From Stenotrophomonas aracearum (GTDB lineage Bacteria; Pseudomonadota; Gammaproteobacteria; Xanthomonadales; Xanthomonadaceae), in contig NZ_CP115543.1 in assembly GCF_031834615.1 (NCBI RefSeq), forward strand, positions 4,277,501 through 4,328,236: 50,736 nucleotides of DNA, written 5' to 3'. The translations under genes were made by a program, and so were the position numbers. Under the pieces are notes generated by a model, which was not told the DNA's origin, ran no database searches, and was given only the letters and a program-made list of their open reading frames with translations. Of this stretch, positions 1 to 9,100 are shown piece by piece. The first letter of the stretch is position 1. Every line of letters starts with the position of its first letter.

Positions 1-1
1 G

Positions 2-208
2 GCCTGCGTTGCCGGTATTGCGTTGTTCGGCACCATTGCCAACAGCCTGGCGACCGCCCTTCGCGAGGAAGCCGACCGCGAGGCGGCGCTGGTGACTTTC
101 CTGGTGACGGCCTCTGGGTTGTCGCTGGCCGGGATCGGGTCGGCCTTCTGGGGGCTGGTGGCTGGGGGGATCTGCCTGGTGGTGTTGCGGCCGCGAATGG
201 TGGCGTGA
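2..208 (+). CDS. BenE-family benzoate/H+ symporter, C-terminal fragment
   Basis: Only the last 68 residues are in the window; the reading frame is open from base 2 and stops with TGA at 206-208. The fragment reads through a short loop with charged residues (REEADREAA) followed by two hydrophobic stretches, VTFLVTASGLSLAGIGSAF and WGLVAGGICLVVL. This ending resembles the last two membrane segments of the BenE/YdcO family of inner-membrane transporters, which import benzoate or related aromatic acids. The substrate cannot be judged from the fragment. The family call rests on remembered similarity of this tail and needs the upstream sequence. Confidence 0.7.
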   Translation, partial: ACVAGIALFGTIANSLATALREEADREAALVTFLVTASGLSLAGIGSAFWGLVAGGICLVVLRPRMVA

Positions 209-235
209 GGGGTGCGCTTCGGACGGAGGTGCGTG

Positions 236-259
236 GAGCCGGCCGGCGGCCGGCACTAC
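236..259 (-). repeat. SMAG/REP-type palindrome with GTAG head
   Basis: On the minus strand this reads GTAG-T followed by GCCGGCC, loop GCC, GGCCGGC, a perfect 7-bp stem. The stem is the same as in the pair at 38081-38152. It lies between the end of the BenE fragment and the end of the convergent transglycosylase gene, where it could also act as a transcription or RNA-processing barrier. Confidence 0.75.
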
Positions 260-295
260 GAGCCACGGGTCGGCGGCCACCATACGGGCCGTGTT

Positions 296-2473
296 TCAGA
301 GCGGTTGGACGTTGAAGGTTTGCTTGAGGATGTGGCGGGCGCCGGGGGCGAGGGTCACTACGTCGGGGCCGGCGTTGGCGGCTTCCAGGCACACGTAGTT
401 CTTCCAGCCGGGGCCGACGTCGGCCATGCCGGCTGCGCCCTTTTCGCCGGGGTTCCAGGCCACCAGTGAGCGGCTGCCCTGGGTGGTGATCTCGATGCGG
501 CGCTTGAGGCCCGGGTCCTTCAGGACGTAGCGGCCACCGGCCTGGGTGTAGATGCGGTCGCTGCGGCCGGGGTCGCGTGGGTCGTTGAGCGACCAGTCGC
601 CCTTCTGGATACGCGGAGTGGCGTAGTCCTCGAACTTGTCCAGGTAGCTCAGGCCGTCCAGGCCGGACACGCTGACCTGCAGGGCGTCGCTGACCTTGAA
701 GTAGTTGTGCAGGGCCTGGGTGAAGGTGACCGGGGTGGAACCGGTGTTCTCGGTAATCAGCTGTTGTTCCAGGGTGCGGCCGATGCGCACCTGCATGGTC
801 AGGTGCAGGTCCAGGTTGTCCAGCGTCGGTGGAGCCAGGGTCAGCACCACGGTGCCATCCGCCTCGCGGCGTGCGTCCTTCAGCGTCCACGGCACGTTGC
901 GCACGAATCCGTGCGACGGCACATCCTTGCCCTGCCCCTGGCGGCCGAAGTACGGCCAGCACACCGGGCTGCCGCCGCGGATCGGGGTTGGCAGCGCCTG
1001 CGCGGTGGGCGACAGCCACAGCAGGTCCTGGCCCCCCTTGGGAACGAACGACAGCAACTGGCCGCCGAACACCGAGATCGCGGCGCTGGCCAGCGGGGTT
1101 TCCACCTTCCAGGCCGGGAAGCCCTGCAGTTCCATCAGGCTCAGCCCCTCCAGCTTCGGCAGGGGCGCGCTGGGCGGGGCCGGCGACTGCACGTAGGCGG
1201 CGTGGTTGGGCGGCAGGGTGAACACGGTGCTGTCGGGCATGGCGGTAGTGGGTTTGGGCAAGGGGGGCGCGGTGCGCAGGGTGGTGAGGATGCGTTGGCC
1301 GGCACGGCCGTCGGGAGTGGGCCAGCCGAGCTGCTGTTGTTCGAGCTGGATGGCGCGCCGGGTGGCGGTGCCGACCATGCCGTCGGCGGCGCCGATGTCA
1401 TGCCCACGGGCCAGCAGCAGGGTCTGCAGCTCGCGCCGTTCGGTACGGCCCAAGCCGGGGTCGTCGGTCGGCCAGGCGGTGACGGTGCCCGACCCGCCGC
1501 GCAGGCGGTCGGCCAGGGTGGCGATGGCCAGTGCGTAGCTTTCGGCGGCGTTATAGGCGTAGATCGCATCGTAGTTGCGGAACACCAGCCAGGCCGGGCC
1601 CTTGGCGCCGGTGGGCAGCAGCAGCGCGGCATTGGCGTCTGCCGGCAGGCCTTCGGGGGCCAGTGCCCCACCACCCACGGGGGTAATGCCCATGCCGCGC
1701 CAGTCGGCCAGCGGCTTGCGCTGGGTACGTCCGGCCAGGCTGGCATTGAAGCCCGGCGGCAGCGTGACCTCGATGCCCCACGGCTGGCCGGTGCGCCAGC
1801 CGGCCTGCTTCAGGTAGTTGGCGGTGGAGGCCAGCGCGTCCGGAATGCTGGCGACCAGGTCGCGGCGGCCATCGCCGTCGCCGTCCACCGCGATGCGGGC
1901 GTAGGTGGAGGGCATGAACTGGGTATGCCCGAACGCTCCGGCCCACGAGCCGGTCAGGCCGTCCGCGCCCAGGTCACCGGCATCGAGCAGCTTGAGCAGG
2001 GCCAGCAGCTCGCCCCGGAAGAACGGTTGGCGGCGGCCGTTGCAGGACAGCGTGGCCAGCGACTGCAGCAGCGGACGCTTGCCGAATACCCGTCCGTAGT
2101 CGCTCTCCACGCCCCAGACCGCGACGATGGTGGCCGGATCGACGCCGTACTCGGCCGACACGCGGGCGAGCAGGTCGCGGTGCTGGACCAGCTGCGCGCG
2201 CCCGTCATCGACACGCTGGGTATCGACCAGCGCGGCGAGATAGTCCCACAGCGGGGTAGTGAATTCGGGTTGCGCGTCGAGCAGCGGCAATACGCTCAGG
2301 TCCGGGGTGAGACCCGCAGTGAACCGTGTGAAGCCGGCGGCACTGACGCCCTGCTTGATGGCCTGCGGCTGCAGCGCTGACAGGCAGCGGTCGAAGTCGT
2401 CCTGTGGCGCGGCCGCGAGCGGGCCGCTGGCCAGGCACAACGCGCCGAGCAATCCGACGGAGGTGAACCTCAT
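296..2473 (-). CDS. Lytic murein transglycosylase (MltB type) fused to hexose-6-phosphate mutarotase-like domain
   Basis: The 725-residue protein starts at ATG 2473 and has a signal peptide at residues 1-22 (cleavage near AAA-P). Residues 25-325 are an MltB-type SLT_2 domain with the catalytic glutamate at E123 in VWGVESDYG and the family block GAFGHTQFMPSTY at 179-191. Residues 338-400 are a PG_binding_1 domain. After a Pro-rich linker (about 402-445), residues 450-725 match the YeaD family of aldose-epimerase-fold mutarotases: IRGGSPVCWPYFG, HGFVRN (H521), ALHNYF (H589), and YVCLEA (E698). The first half should cleave peptidoglycan glycan strands in the periplasm; the second belongs to a normally cytoplasmic sugar-phosphate epimerase family. 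MltB homologues normally end near residue 400. It lies 54 bp downstream of egtD on the same strand. Confidence 0.9.
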   Translation of the reverse strand: MRFTSVGLLGALCLASGPLAAAPQDDFDRCLSALQPQAIKQGVSAAGFTRFTAGLTPDLSVLPLLDAQPEFTTPLWDYLAALVDTQRVDDGRAQLVQHRDLLARVSAEYGVDPATIVAVWGVESDYGRVFGKRPLLQSLATLSCNGRRQPFFRGELLALLKLLDAGDLGADGLTGSWAGAFGHTQFMPSTYARIAVDGDGDGRRDLVASIPDALASTANYLKQAGWRTGQPWGIEVTLPPGFNASLAGRTQRKPLADWRGMGITPVGGGALAPEGLPADANAALLLPTGAKGPAWLVFRNYDAIYAYNAAESYALAIATLADRLRGGSGTVTAWPTDDPGLGRTERRELQTLLLARGHDIGAADGMVGTATRRAIQLEQQQLGWPTPDGRAGQRILTTLRTAPPLPKPTTAMPDSTVFTLPPNHAAYVQSPAPPSAPLPKLEGLSLMELQGFPAWKVETPLASAAISVFGGQLLSFVPKGGQDLLWLSPTAQALPTPIRGGSPVCWPYFGRQGQGKDVPSHGFVRNVPWTLKDARREADGTVVLTLAPPTLDNLDLHLTMQVRIGRTLEQQLITENTGSTPVTFTQALHNYFKVSDALQVSVSGLDGLSYLDKFEDYATPRIQKGDWSLNDPRDPGRSDRIYTQAGGRYVLKDPGLKRRIEITTQGSRSLVAWNPGEKGAAGMADVGPGWKNYVCLEAANAGPDVVTLAPGARHILKQTFNVQPL

Positions 2474-2527
2474 TGGCGTGAATCCGTGCAGCCAAGTAGA
2501 ACCGCATCATAGCGGCAAGCCACGCGG

Positions 2528-3502
2528 TCAGGCCCGTTGCAGCAGGCGCAATCCGAAGGCCGGCGAGGCGGCGTCCCACTGGGTGCGCACGCGCAGGCCT
2601 GCTTCGGCGACCAGGGCGGCGAACGAGGCGTCGGTGTACTTGTGGCTGTATTCCACGGTCATCGCCTCGCCTTTGGCGAAATCGAAGCTGCGCCCGGCCA
2701 CGTGCACGCGCTGGGCGCGGGTGCTGACCAGTTCGGTTTCGATGCGCAGGCGCGGCACGCTGTAGCGGGCGCGGTGCTGGAAGCTGGCCAGGTCGAAGTC
2801 GCTGCCGATCTCACGGTTGAGCCGTTGCAGCAGGTTGAGGGTGAAGGCGGCAGTGACACCTGCGGCGTCGTTGTAGGCGGCCTCGATCAGCGCTGGGTCC
2901 TTGTGCAGGTCGATGCCGATCAGGGCCAGGCCGTTCGGACCCATGGTCTGGCGCATGGCGTCGAGCAGGGCGACCGCGTCATCGTGGGCGAAATTGCCGA
3001 GCGTGGAGCCGGGGAAGAACAGCAACCGCCGCGCGGGTTCGTTCTGCGGCTCGGGCAGTTCCACCGGACGGGTGAAATCGGCGCAGACCGGCAGCATCTC
3101 GATGTCCGGCAGCGCTTCGGCCAGCCGCGCGACGCTGTCGAGAAGGGCCGCACGGGAGATTTCGATCGGCGTGTAGGCCACCGGTTCGACCAGCGCATGC
3201 AGAAGGTGTTCGGTCTTGCGCCCGCTGCCGCTGCCCAGTTCGACCACGTGCACGCGCGGGCCGACCGCGCGCGCGATCTCGCCGGACACGTCCCGCAGCA
3301 GTTGCAGCTCGGTACGCGTGGGGTAGTACTCGGGCTGGCGGGTGATCTGCTCGAACAGCGCCGAGCCACGCGCGTCGTAGAAATACTTGGAGGGCAGCTG
3401 GCGGGGCTGCAGCGACAGGCCGTGCAGGATGTCGGCGGTAATCCGCGCGCGATCCGGTTGCAGGTCGGTCAACGCGTCGAGGGCATCACTGACAGTGCTC
3501 AT
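2528..3502 (-). CDS. egtD: L-histidine N-alpha-methyltransferase EgtD
   Basis: The product (324 residues) is an SAM-dependent enzyme that trimethylates histidine to hercynine, the first step of ergothioneine synthesis, in the cytoplasm. It shows the family N-terminus (LPSKYFYDARGSALFEQIT, about 36-54), the SAM motif VELGSGSGRKT (87-97), FFPGSTLGNF and the C-terminal substrate region with MTVEYSHKY. Length fits the family. I chose the ATG at 3502 because it overlaps the stop of egtB by 4 bp (ATGA), a sign of translational coupling; a longer open frame upstream is only the shadow of egtB. Confidence 0.95.
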   Translation of the reverse strand: MSTVSDALDALTDLQPDRARITADILHGLSLQPRQLPSKYFYDARGSALFEQITRQPEYYPTRTELQLLRDVSGEIARAVGPRVHVVELGSGSGRKTEHLLHALVEPVAYTPIEISRAALLDSVARLAEALPDIEMLPVCADFTRPVELPEPQNEPARRLLFFPGSTLGNFAHDDAVALLDAMRQTMGPNGLALIGIDLHKDPALIEAAYNDAAGVTAAFTLNLLQRLNREIGSDFDLASFQHRARYSVPRLRIETELVSTRAQRVHVAGRSFDFAKGEAMTVEYSHKYTDASFAALVAEAGLRVRTQWDAASPAFGLRLLQRA

Positions 3503-4791
3503 GCGGCGTCCTTGGCCAGGCGCAGGCCGGCAAACTGCCAGCGCGCCGACGGTGCGAAGAAATTGCGGTAACTGGGGCGGATATGGTCGGCGGGCGTGGC
3601 GCAGCTGCCACCGCGCAGTACCCACTGGCCGCACATGAACTTGCCGTTGTACTCGCCGAGGTTGCCTTCGAAGGTGCGGAAGCCGGGGTAGGCGCCATAG
3701 GCGCTGCTGGTCCATTCCCAGACGTCGCCGAACAGCTGCTGGTGGCGACCGGCAGGGCGTTCGTGGGCAGGCGCGGACGGGTGCAGGCGGCCGTCGTCGG
3801 CGAAGTTGCCGGCAGTACCCTGCCCTGCGGCGGCCGCTTCCCATTCGAACTCGGTGGGCAGGCGCGCGCCGGCCCAGCGTGCGTAGGCGTCGGCTTCGAA
3901 GTAGCTGAGGTGGCAGACCGGCGCGTCCGGGTCGATCGCGCGCCAGCCGGCCAGGGTGAACTCGCGGGCGAGTGCGTCGTCCCAGTACAGGGGGTGCTGC
4001 CAGTGCTCCTGCTGGCACAGGCTCCAGCCTTCGCTCATCCAGAAGCCGGGCTCGCGGTAACCACCGGCTTCAACGAAGCGGCGGAACTCGGCGTTGCTGA
4101 CCGGGCGCTGCGCCAGTGCGTGTGCCGGCACCAGCACGCGGTGCACCGGCGATTCGTTGTCGTAGGCGAATGCGGCGTTGGCCGGCCACGCCGGCGCGCC
4201 GATCTCGATGATCTGCTCGGGGCTGTGGATCCATTCCAGCGGCGCAGCGACACCCGGCCGACTGACCAGATCGTCGCGGTAGGCCGGCTGCAACGGGTTG
4301 CACCACAGCGCGTGCTTGATGTCGGTGAGCAGCAGTTCCTGGTGCTGCTGCTCGTGGTGCAGCCCCAGCTCCAGTTGCCGCAGTGCCTGCGGATCGAGTG
4401 CGTTGGCCTGCAGCAGTTCGATCACGCGCTGGTCGACCCGGCTGCGGAACTGCAGCACGTCCTCCAGCGAGGGCCGCGACAGCAGGCCACGCTGCGGCCG
4501 CGCATGCGCCGGGCCGATGCTCTGGTAGTAGCTGTTGAACAGGTAGTGCCAGTCGGCGTTGAACGGGGCGTACTCTGGCTGGGTGCCGAGCACGAAGCGT
4601 TCGAAGAACCAGGTGGTATGCGCCAGGTGCCACTTGGTGGGGCTGGCGTCGGGCATGCTCTGCACCATCGCGTCTTCGGCGCTGAGCGGTGCGGCCAGGG
4701 CGACGCTGCGGGCGCGCACCGTGGCGTAGCGGGCGGCCAGCGTGTCGGTGGCACGGGCGGCGGAGGGAGACGGGGCAGCAACAGCGTTCAT
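3499..4791 (-). CDS. egtB: Ergothioneine sulfoxide synthase EgtB
   Basis: The 430-residue protein is a non-haem iron enzyme that joins hercynine to a thiol (gamma-glutamylcysteine or cysteine) using O2. Residues 20-165 form a DinB-like domain carrying the candidate iron ligands: the HLAH segment (H55/H58) and H146 and H150 in HHEQQHQE. Residues 205-428 are an FGE-sulfatase fold with LPTEFEWEAAA, FGDVWEWT, and VLRGGSC. It is the first gene of an egtB-egtD pair. No egtA, egtC or egtE homologue is nearby, so thiol-donor preference and the final C-S lyase cannot be deduced here. Confidence 0.95.
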   Translation of the reverse strand: MNAVAAPSPSAARATDTLAARYATVRARSVALAAPLSAEDAMVQSMPDASPTKWHLAHTTWFFERFVLGTQPEYAPFNADWHYLFNSYYQSIGPAHARPQRGLLSRPSLEDVLQFRSRVDQRVIELLQANALDPQALRQLELGLHHEQQHQELLLTDIKHALWCNPLQPAYRDDLVSRPGVAAPLEWIHSPEQIIEIGAPAWPANAAFAYDNESPVHRVLVPAHALAQRPVSNAEFRRFVEAGGYREPGFWMSEGWSLCQQEHWQHPLYWDDALAREFTLAGWRAIDPDAPVCHLSYFEADAYARWAGARLPTEFEWEAAAAGQGTAGNFADDGRLHPSAPAHERPAGRHQQLFGDVWEWTSSAYGAYPGFRTFEGNLGEYNGKFMCGQWVLRGGSCATPADHIRPSYRNFFAPSARWQFAGLRLAKDAA

Positions 4792-4823
4792 CCGTCCGAG
4801 GATCGGTGAGCCCGGGTGAGCGC

Positions 4824-4854
4824 GGTGTCACGGCACGGGGTCTGCCGTGTGACC
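4824..4854. promoter_or_regulatory. Inverted repeat upstream of egtB
   Basis: A 7-bp perfect stem, CACGGCA (4829-4835) against TGCCGTG (4843-4849), is extended outside a small mismatch by GGT (4824-4826) and ACC (4852-4854). It sits 32 bp upstream of the egtB start, in the gap shared with the ychJ-like gene. It could be an operator for egtBD or the end of the ychJ transcript; no T-run follows, so a terminator is less likely. Confidence 0.35.
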
Positions 4855-4874
4855 GGTTCACATTGAATGGGGGC

Positions 4875-5264
4875 TCAGGGCAAGGCGTCGAGGTAGCACC
4901 AGCGCCCCTCCAGCCGCACGAAGCGGCTGTGTTCCTGCATTTTGACCGCACTGCCGCCGCCGATACGGTACCGGGCGGTGAAGCGGACCTGGGCATGGTC
5001 CGGGTCGCCCTGCGTGTGCTCGTGGACGGTCAGCCCGAGCCAGCGCGTGCGCTGCCCGGCCGGTTCATCCAGCGAAAGACTCTCCGGACGCGTGTCGGGA
5101 TGCCAGCTGGCCAGCAGGTACTGCGGCAACTGCTTCACGTACGCGCTGTAGCGCGACCGCATCAACGCCTCGGCGTCGGGCGCCGCCTCGCCGGCATGGA
5201 ATCGGCCGCAGCAGGCGGCGTAGGGGTGCGGAAGGCCGCAGGGGCACGGATCGGAAAGGCGCAT
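4875..5264 (-). CDS. YchJ-family (UPF0225) SEC-C motif protein
   Basis: The 129-residue protein begins with a cysteine cluster, CPCG at residues 7-10 and AACC at 17-19 region, the N-terminal metal-binding SEC-C motif of YchJ. The rest (about 30-129) matches the family's NTF2-like domain, with [29 protein letters not shown] and a C-terminal WCYLDA. The role of YchJ proteins is not established. The gene is divergent from the TSUP transporter with 59 bp between the two starts and precedes egtB on the same strand by 83 bp. Confidence 0.85.
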   Translation of the reverse strand: MRLSDPCPCGLPHPYAACCGRFHAGEAAPDAEALMRSRYSAYVKQLPQYLLASWHPDTRPESLSLDEPAGQRTRWLGLTVHEHTQGDPDHAQVRFTARYRIGGGSAVKMQEHSRFVRLEGRWCYLDALP

Positions 5265-5323
5265 GCGGGCATTGTCGCCCGAGCGGGCGTATGCTGGCGC
5301 GCTTTCCGCCGTGATGTGCTGCC

Positions 5324-6100
5324 GTGTTCGAGCTGGTACCCCCTGAGTTGCTGTGGTTGGTGGCGATTGCCTTCATTGCCGGCCTGGTCGATGCCGCCGT
5401 GGGCGGGGGCGGACTGGTGCAGTTGCCGGGGCTGTTCACGGTGCTGCCGCAGCAGACGCCGGCCATGCTGTTTGGTACCAACAAGTTCAGTTCTATATTC
5501 GGCACCGCCGCGGCGGCGTTCCGTTACGCGCGCAACGTGCGCTTCCCCTGGCGGCCGGTGCTGTTCGCGGCGGGCACGGCGTTCGTGTTTTCGTTCGCCG
5601 GTGCCACGGCGGTCAGCCTGCTGCCCAAGGACGCGGTGCGCCCGCTGGTGCTGGTGCTGCTGGTGGCGATGCTCGGGTACACGCTGTGGAAGAAGGATTT
5701 CGGCGCGCTGCACCGGCCGCGCGAGATCGGCCGCAAGGAGCTCACCATCGCGCTGGCGATCGGCGCGGTGATCGGCTTCTACGACGGGTTCTTCGGGCCC
5801 GGCACCGGCAGCTTCCTGATCTTCCTGTTCGTGCGCTTCTTCGGGCTGGACTTCCTGCGCGCGTCGGCGGCGTCGAAGGTGGTCAACCTGGCCACCAACG
5901 TGGCCGCGATCTCGTTCTTCGTGCCCACCGGCAACATCCTGTGGCTGTTCGCGATCCCGATGGCCGCGGCCAACATCACCGGTTCGGTGGTCGGCACGCG
6001 GCTGGCGCTGCGCGGCGGCACGCCGTTCATCCGCAAACTGTTCGTCGGCCTTGTGGTCGTGCTGATCGCACGGATGGGCTGGGATACGTTCGCGGGGTGA
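5324..6100 (+). CDS. TSUP family (TauE/SafE-like) membrane transporter
   Basis: A 258-residue inner-membrane protein with about eight hydrophobic segments and the duplicated TSUP motifs: [16 protein letters not shown] near residues 20-35 and [17 protein letters not shown] near 151-167. The family exports sulfite, sulfonates or other organic anions; the substrate is not evident. The GTG at 5324 is the first possible start because an in-frame TGA lies at 5312-5314. Its stop is only 3 bp from the stop of the convergent SMC-like gene, so the two share no room for a terminator. Confidence 0.88.
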   Translation: MFELVPPELLWLVAIAFIAGLVDAAVGGGGLVQLPGLFTVLPQQTPAMLFGTNKFSSIFGTAAAAFRYARNVRFPWRPVLFAAGTAFVFSFAGATAVSLLPKDAVRPLVLVLLVAMLGYTLWKKDFGALHRPREIGRKELTIALAIGAVIGFYDGFFGPGTGSFLIFLFVRFFGLDFLRASAASKVVNLATNVAAISFFVPTGNILWLFAIPMAAANITGSVVGTRLALRGGTPFIRKLFVGLVVVLIARMGWDTFAG

Positions 6101-6103
6101 GGC

Positions 6104-9100
6104 TCAGGCCTCGACTTCTTCGGTCGCGGCGCGGGTCCGCTCCGGCAGCTTGAGCCGCTTGCCCTCTTCGTCGTACTCGATCAGCAGCACGCCGGAGTCG
6201 TGGCGGCCGCTGATTTCGACGAAGCAGGCGCCGCCGATGAACGGTTCGAGCGTCATCACCGACTTCAACGGCGTGGCGACGACCATCTGGAAACCGAAGT
6301 TTTCGAAGATGTTCATGGCCAACGCGGTGAACTCGTTGTCGGCCTTGTCGAAGGCTTCGTCGAGGACCACGGCCGCGTAGCTGGGCAGCTGGCTGTCGGC
6401 CCCACCCAGCTGGTAGCGCAGCGCGGCGGCCAGGCAGGTGGTGGCCAGCTTCTGGCGCTGGCCACCGGACTTGCCGGCACCGCTGCGGTAGATTTCCACC
6501 TGCTGGCGGGTGGCGGCGTCCAGTTCGACGCCGATGAACTCGACATGCAGGCGCACGTCCAGCACGTTTTCGCGCCAGCGCTTGTCCTCGCCTTCCTGTG
6601 AGCCAAGACGCTTGACCAGCTCGCGCAGCACCGCGAACTGCGACTCTGCCACGTCGCGCTCTTCGGTCTGGTGGTGCGAAAGGACTTCGCGCAGCTGCTG
6701 GTGGAACTCCAGCACCTCGGGCAGGCGCCGGTCGCTGAGTTCGATGGTCAGCAGGGTGCCGCGGTTGAACGGCACCTGCTCCAGCGAGGCGTTGACCTCG
6801 TCCAGGCGCTGGCCGATCGATTTGCGCGCTTCGGCGCTGTGCCGCTGCAGGGCCAGCAGGTTGTTCTTGCTCTGGTTCTGCAGCAGGTCGAAGAAGCGTT
6901 CTTCGTGCTGCGGCAGGCCGTCGCGCTCAAGCCGCTGCAGGCGCGCGAGGAAATCGTCGGCCGACGCCACCGAAGCGGTGAAGTCACCGGACTCTTCCGG
7001 CCAGGCCTGGGCGAAGCGGCGGAAGCAGGCGACCAGCTGGGTCTCAACGCCGTGCACTTCGTGCTGCGAGGAGGCCAGGCTTTCGTTGATGCCCTTGCTG
7101 ATCTCGCGCATGTACGCTTCCAGCGTCTCCAGGCCGAGCGTGCCATAGGCATCCAGGCGCTTCTGCAGCCCGGCTTCCTGGGTCGGGCCCAGCGCCGGCA
7201 GCACCAGGGCGCGGCTGTGCTGGCGCCGGGACTCGAGCTTGTCGCGTTCGCGGGTGAGTTCGCGCAGTTCCAGCCGGGTGTCTTCGTAGGTGCGGCGCGC
7301 CTGTTCGATGTCGGCGCGGTTGCGGTCGATCTGTGCGGCCAGGCGGGCCAGGTCGGCGTTGCCTTCCTTGAGGACGCGCAGGGACGACTCGATGTCCTGC
7401 AGGCGCTGGGTCGCGGTGGCGACGTCGACCTCTTCCCAGCCGACGTTGACCAGCTGGTTGCAGGCCAGGCGGCGGTCGTTGTCGAGGTCGCGCTGGCCAC
7501 GCAGGCGCGCGACGTCCTGGTCGCAGTCGGCGATGCGCTGGGCCAGTTCCTGCGCTTCCCGACGGAACAGCGCGAGCTTCTCGGCGTTGTTGAAGCCCAG
7601 CAGCCAGCGGCGACGGTCGCCGATGGCGTTGCGGTCGTCCTTCTCGAAGCGGTCGCCGGGATGCTTGACCTGCCCTTCGCGCGAGATGCCGCGTTCGACA
7701 TCGCGCAGCTGCTTGGCATCCACGCACTCGTAGTCGTAGCGCTTGCCGAGTTCGCGACGCAGCCACGGCTCGAACACGCTGTCGCGCAGCTCCAGCTTGT
7801 GCAGCAGCGAACGCGCGGACGGCTGGCGCGCCATGGCGTCGTCATTGCGACGCACGCGGTAGTAGGTGAGACGCATGCCCAGGTGGCTGCGGTTCACCCA
7901 TGCGTTGACCTCGTTGTAATGCTTGTCCTCGACCAGCAGCGAGTGCGCGAAGCCGAACAGCACGCGTTCGATCGCACCCTGCCACGCGGCATCGTCCTGG
8001 CGCACCTGGATCAACTCGCCGACGAACGGCAGCGCTGCTTCGGGTACGCCGGTCTCTTCGGAAATACGGCTGCGCAGCTTCTGCAGCGGCGCGGGGATGC
8101 TGGACGGGTTGCGCTCCATCGCGTCCATTTCGCCACGGACCTCGGCAAAGCGACGGGTATCGTCCTGCTTGCCGGCCTGGCGCTCGGCGATGGCGTCGTC
8201 CAGCGCGGCCGCGGCCTGCTGGCGGTTGTCGAGCTCGGCCTGGGCGCGCCCGATCAGGTGGGCGAAGCCATGGGCGTCGTCGGGCAGCGCTTCCTGCAGT
8301 CGTTCGGCGGCCTTGCCGACCTGGGCGCGCTTGGCCTGGCGGCGCTCGTGTTCGGACTGCGCGCGGCCCTGCTCGCGCTCCAGCTCCTCGATGCGCTCAC
8401 CACCCTGCTGGCGCCGCTGCAGTTCCAGTTCGGCCAGGTGCTCTTCATGGTTGGCCAGGGCCTGGCGGCGCTGGGTCTCTTCGCCAAGCAGGCCACGGTG
8501 GCGGACGTCGATTTCCTGCAGGCGGGCTTCCAGCAGCTTCTGCAGGCGCGATTCGCGGAAGCTGTCCAGGCCGAGCTTCAGGGTCTCCTCGTCGGCGCGG
8601 CGCAGGTTCATCGCCTTCAGTTCGGCGTGCAGCGCGCGTGCCGGCAGCAGGGTTTCCACCTGCTGGCGGGCGGTGACCACCGACTTGTGCGCGCCGTCCA
8701 GTTCGGCGAAGTCGCTGACCAGGCGCTCGGACGCGTCGAAGGTGCGGGGCGTGTCGAGCATGAAGTCGCGCAGGAAGACGTTGAGGTCGCCCAGGTTCTT
8801 GGCCGACTGCGTCTTGTGCAGCAGGCGCAGCGCCATTTCATTGTCGATGCCGAGCAGGTGCCGGAAGCGTTCCGCATAGCCGGTAAAGCTGTCGAAATGG
8901 TGCACGTCGCCCAGGCGCTGCTTGAGCTTGCGCAGGTCCAGGTCGAAGCCGCCCAGGTCCTTGGCGATGTCGAACGGTCGCTCGGCGATCAGGTAGTGCT
9001 TGCGCACGTCGGCAGCGGCGGCACCGTTGCCGGCGATCCAGAACAGGCGCACCAGGCTGACCACGCGGCCGTCGCCGGCGCGGTACTCCAGCACCAGGGC

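Noticed and set aside
6101..6103. Hidden JetD gene after the SMC-like ATPase
   Set aside because: Only 3 bp separate the ATPase stop from the stop of the convergent TSUP transporter, and both reading frames are accounted for.
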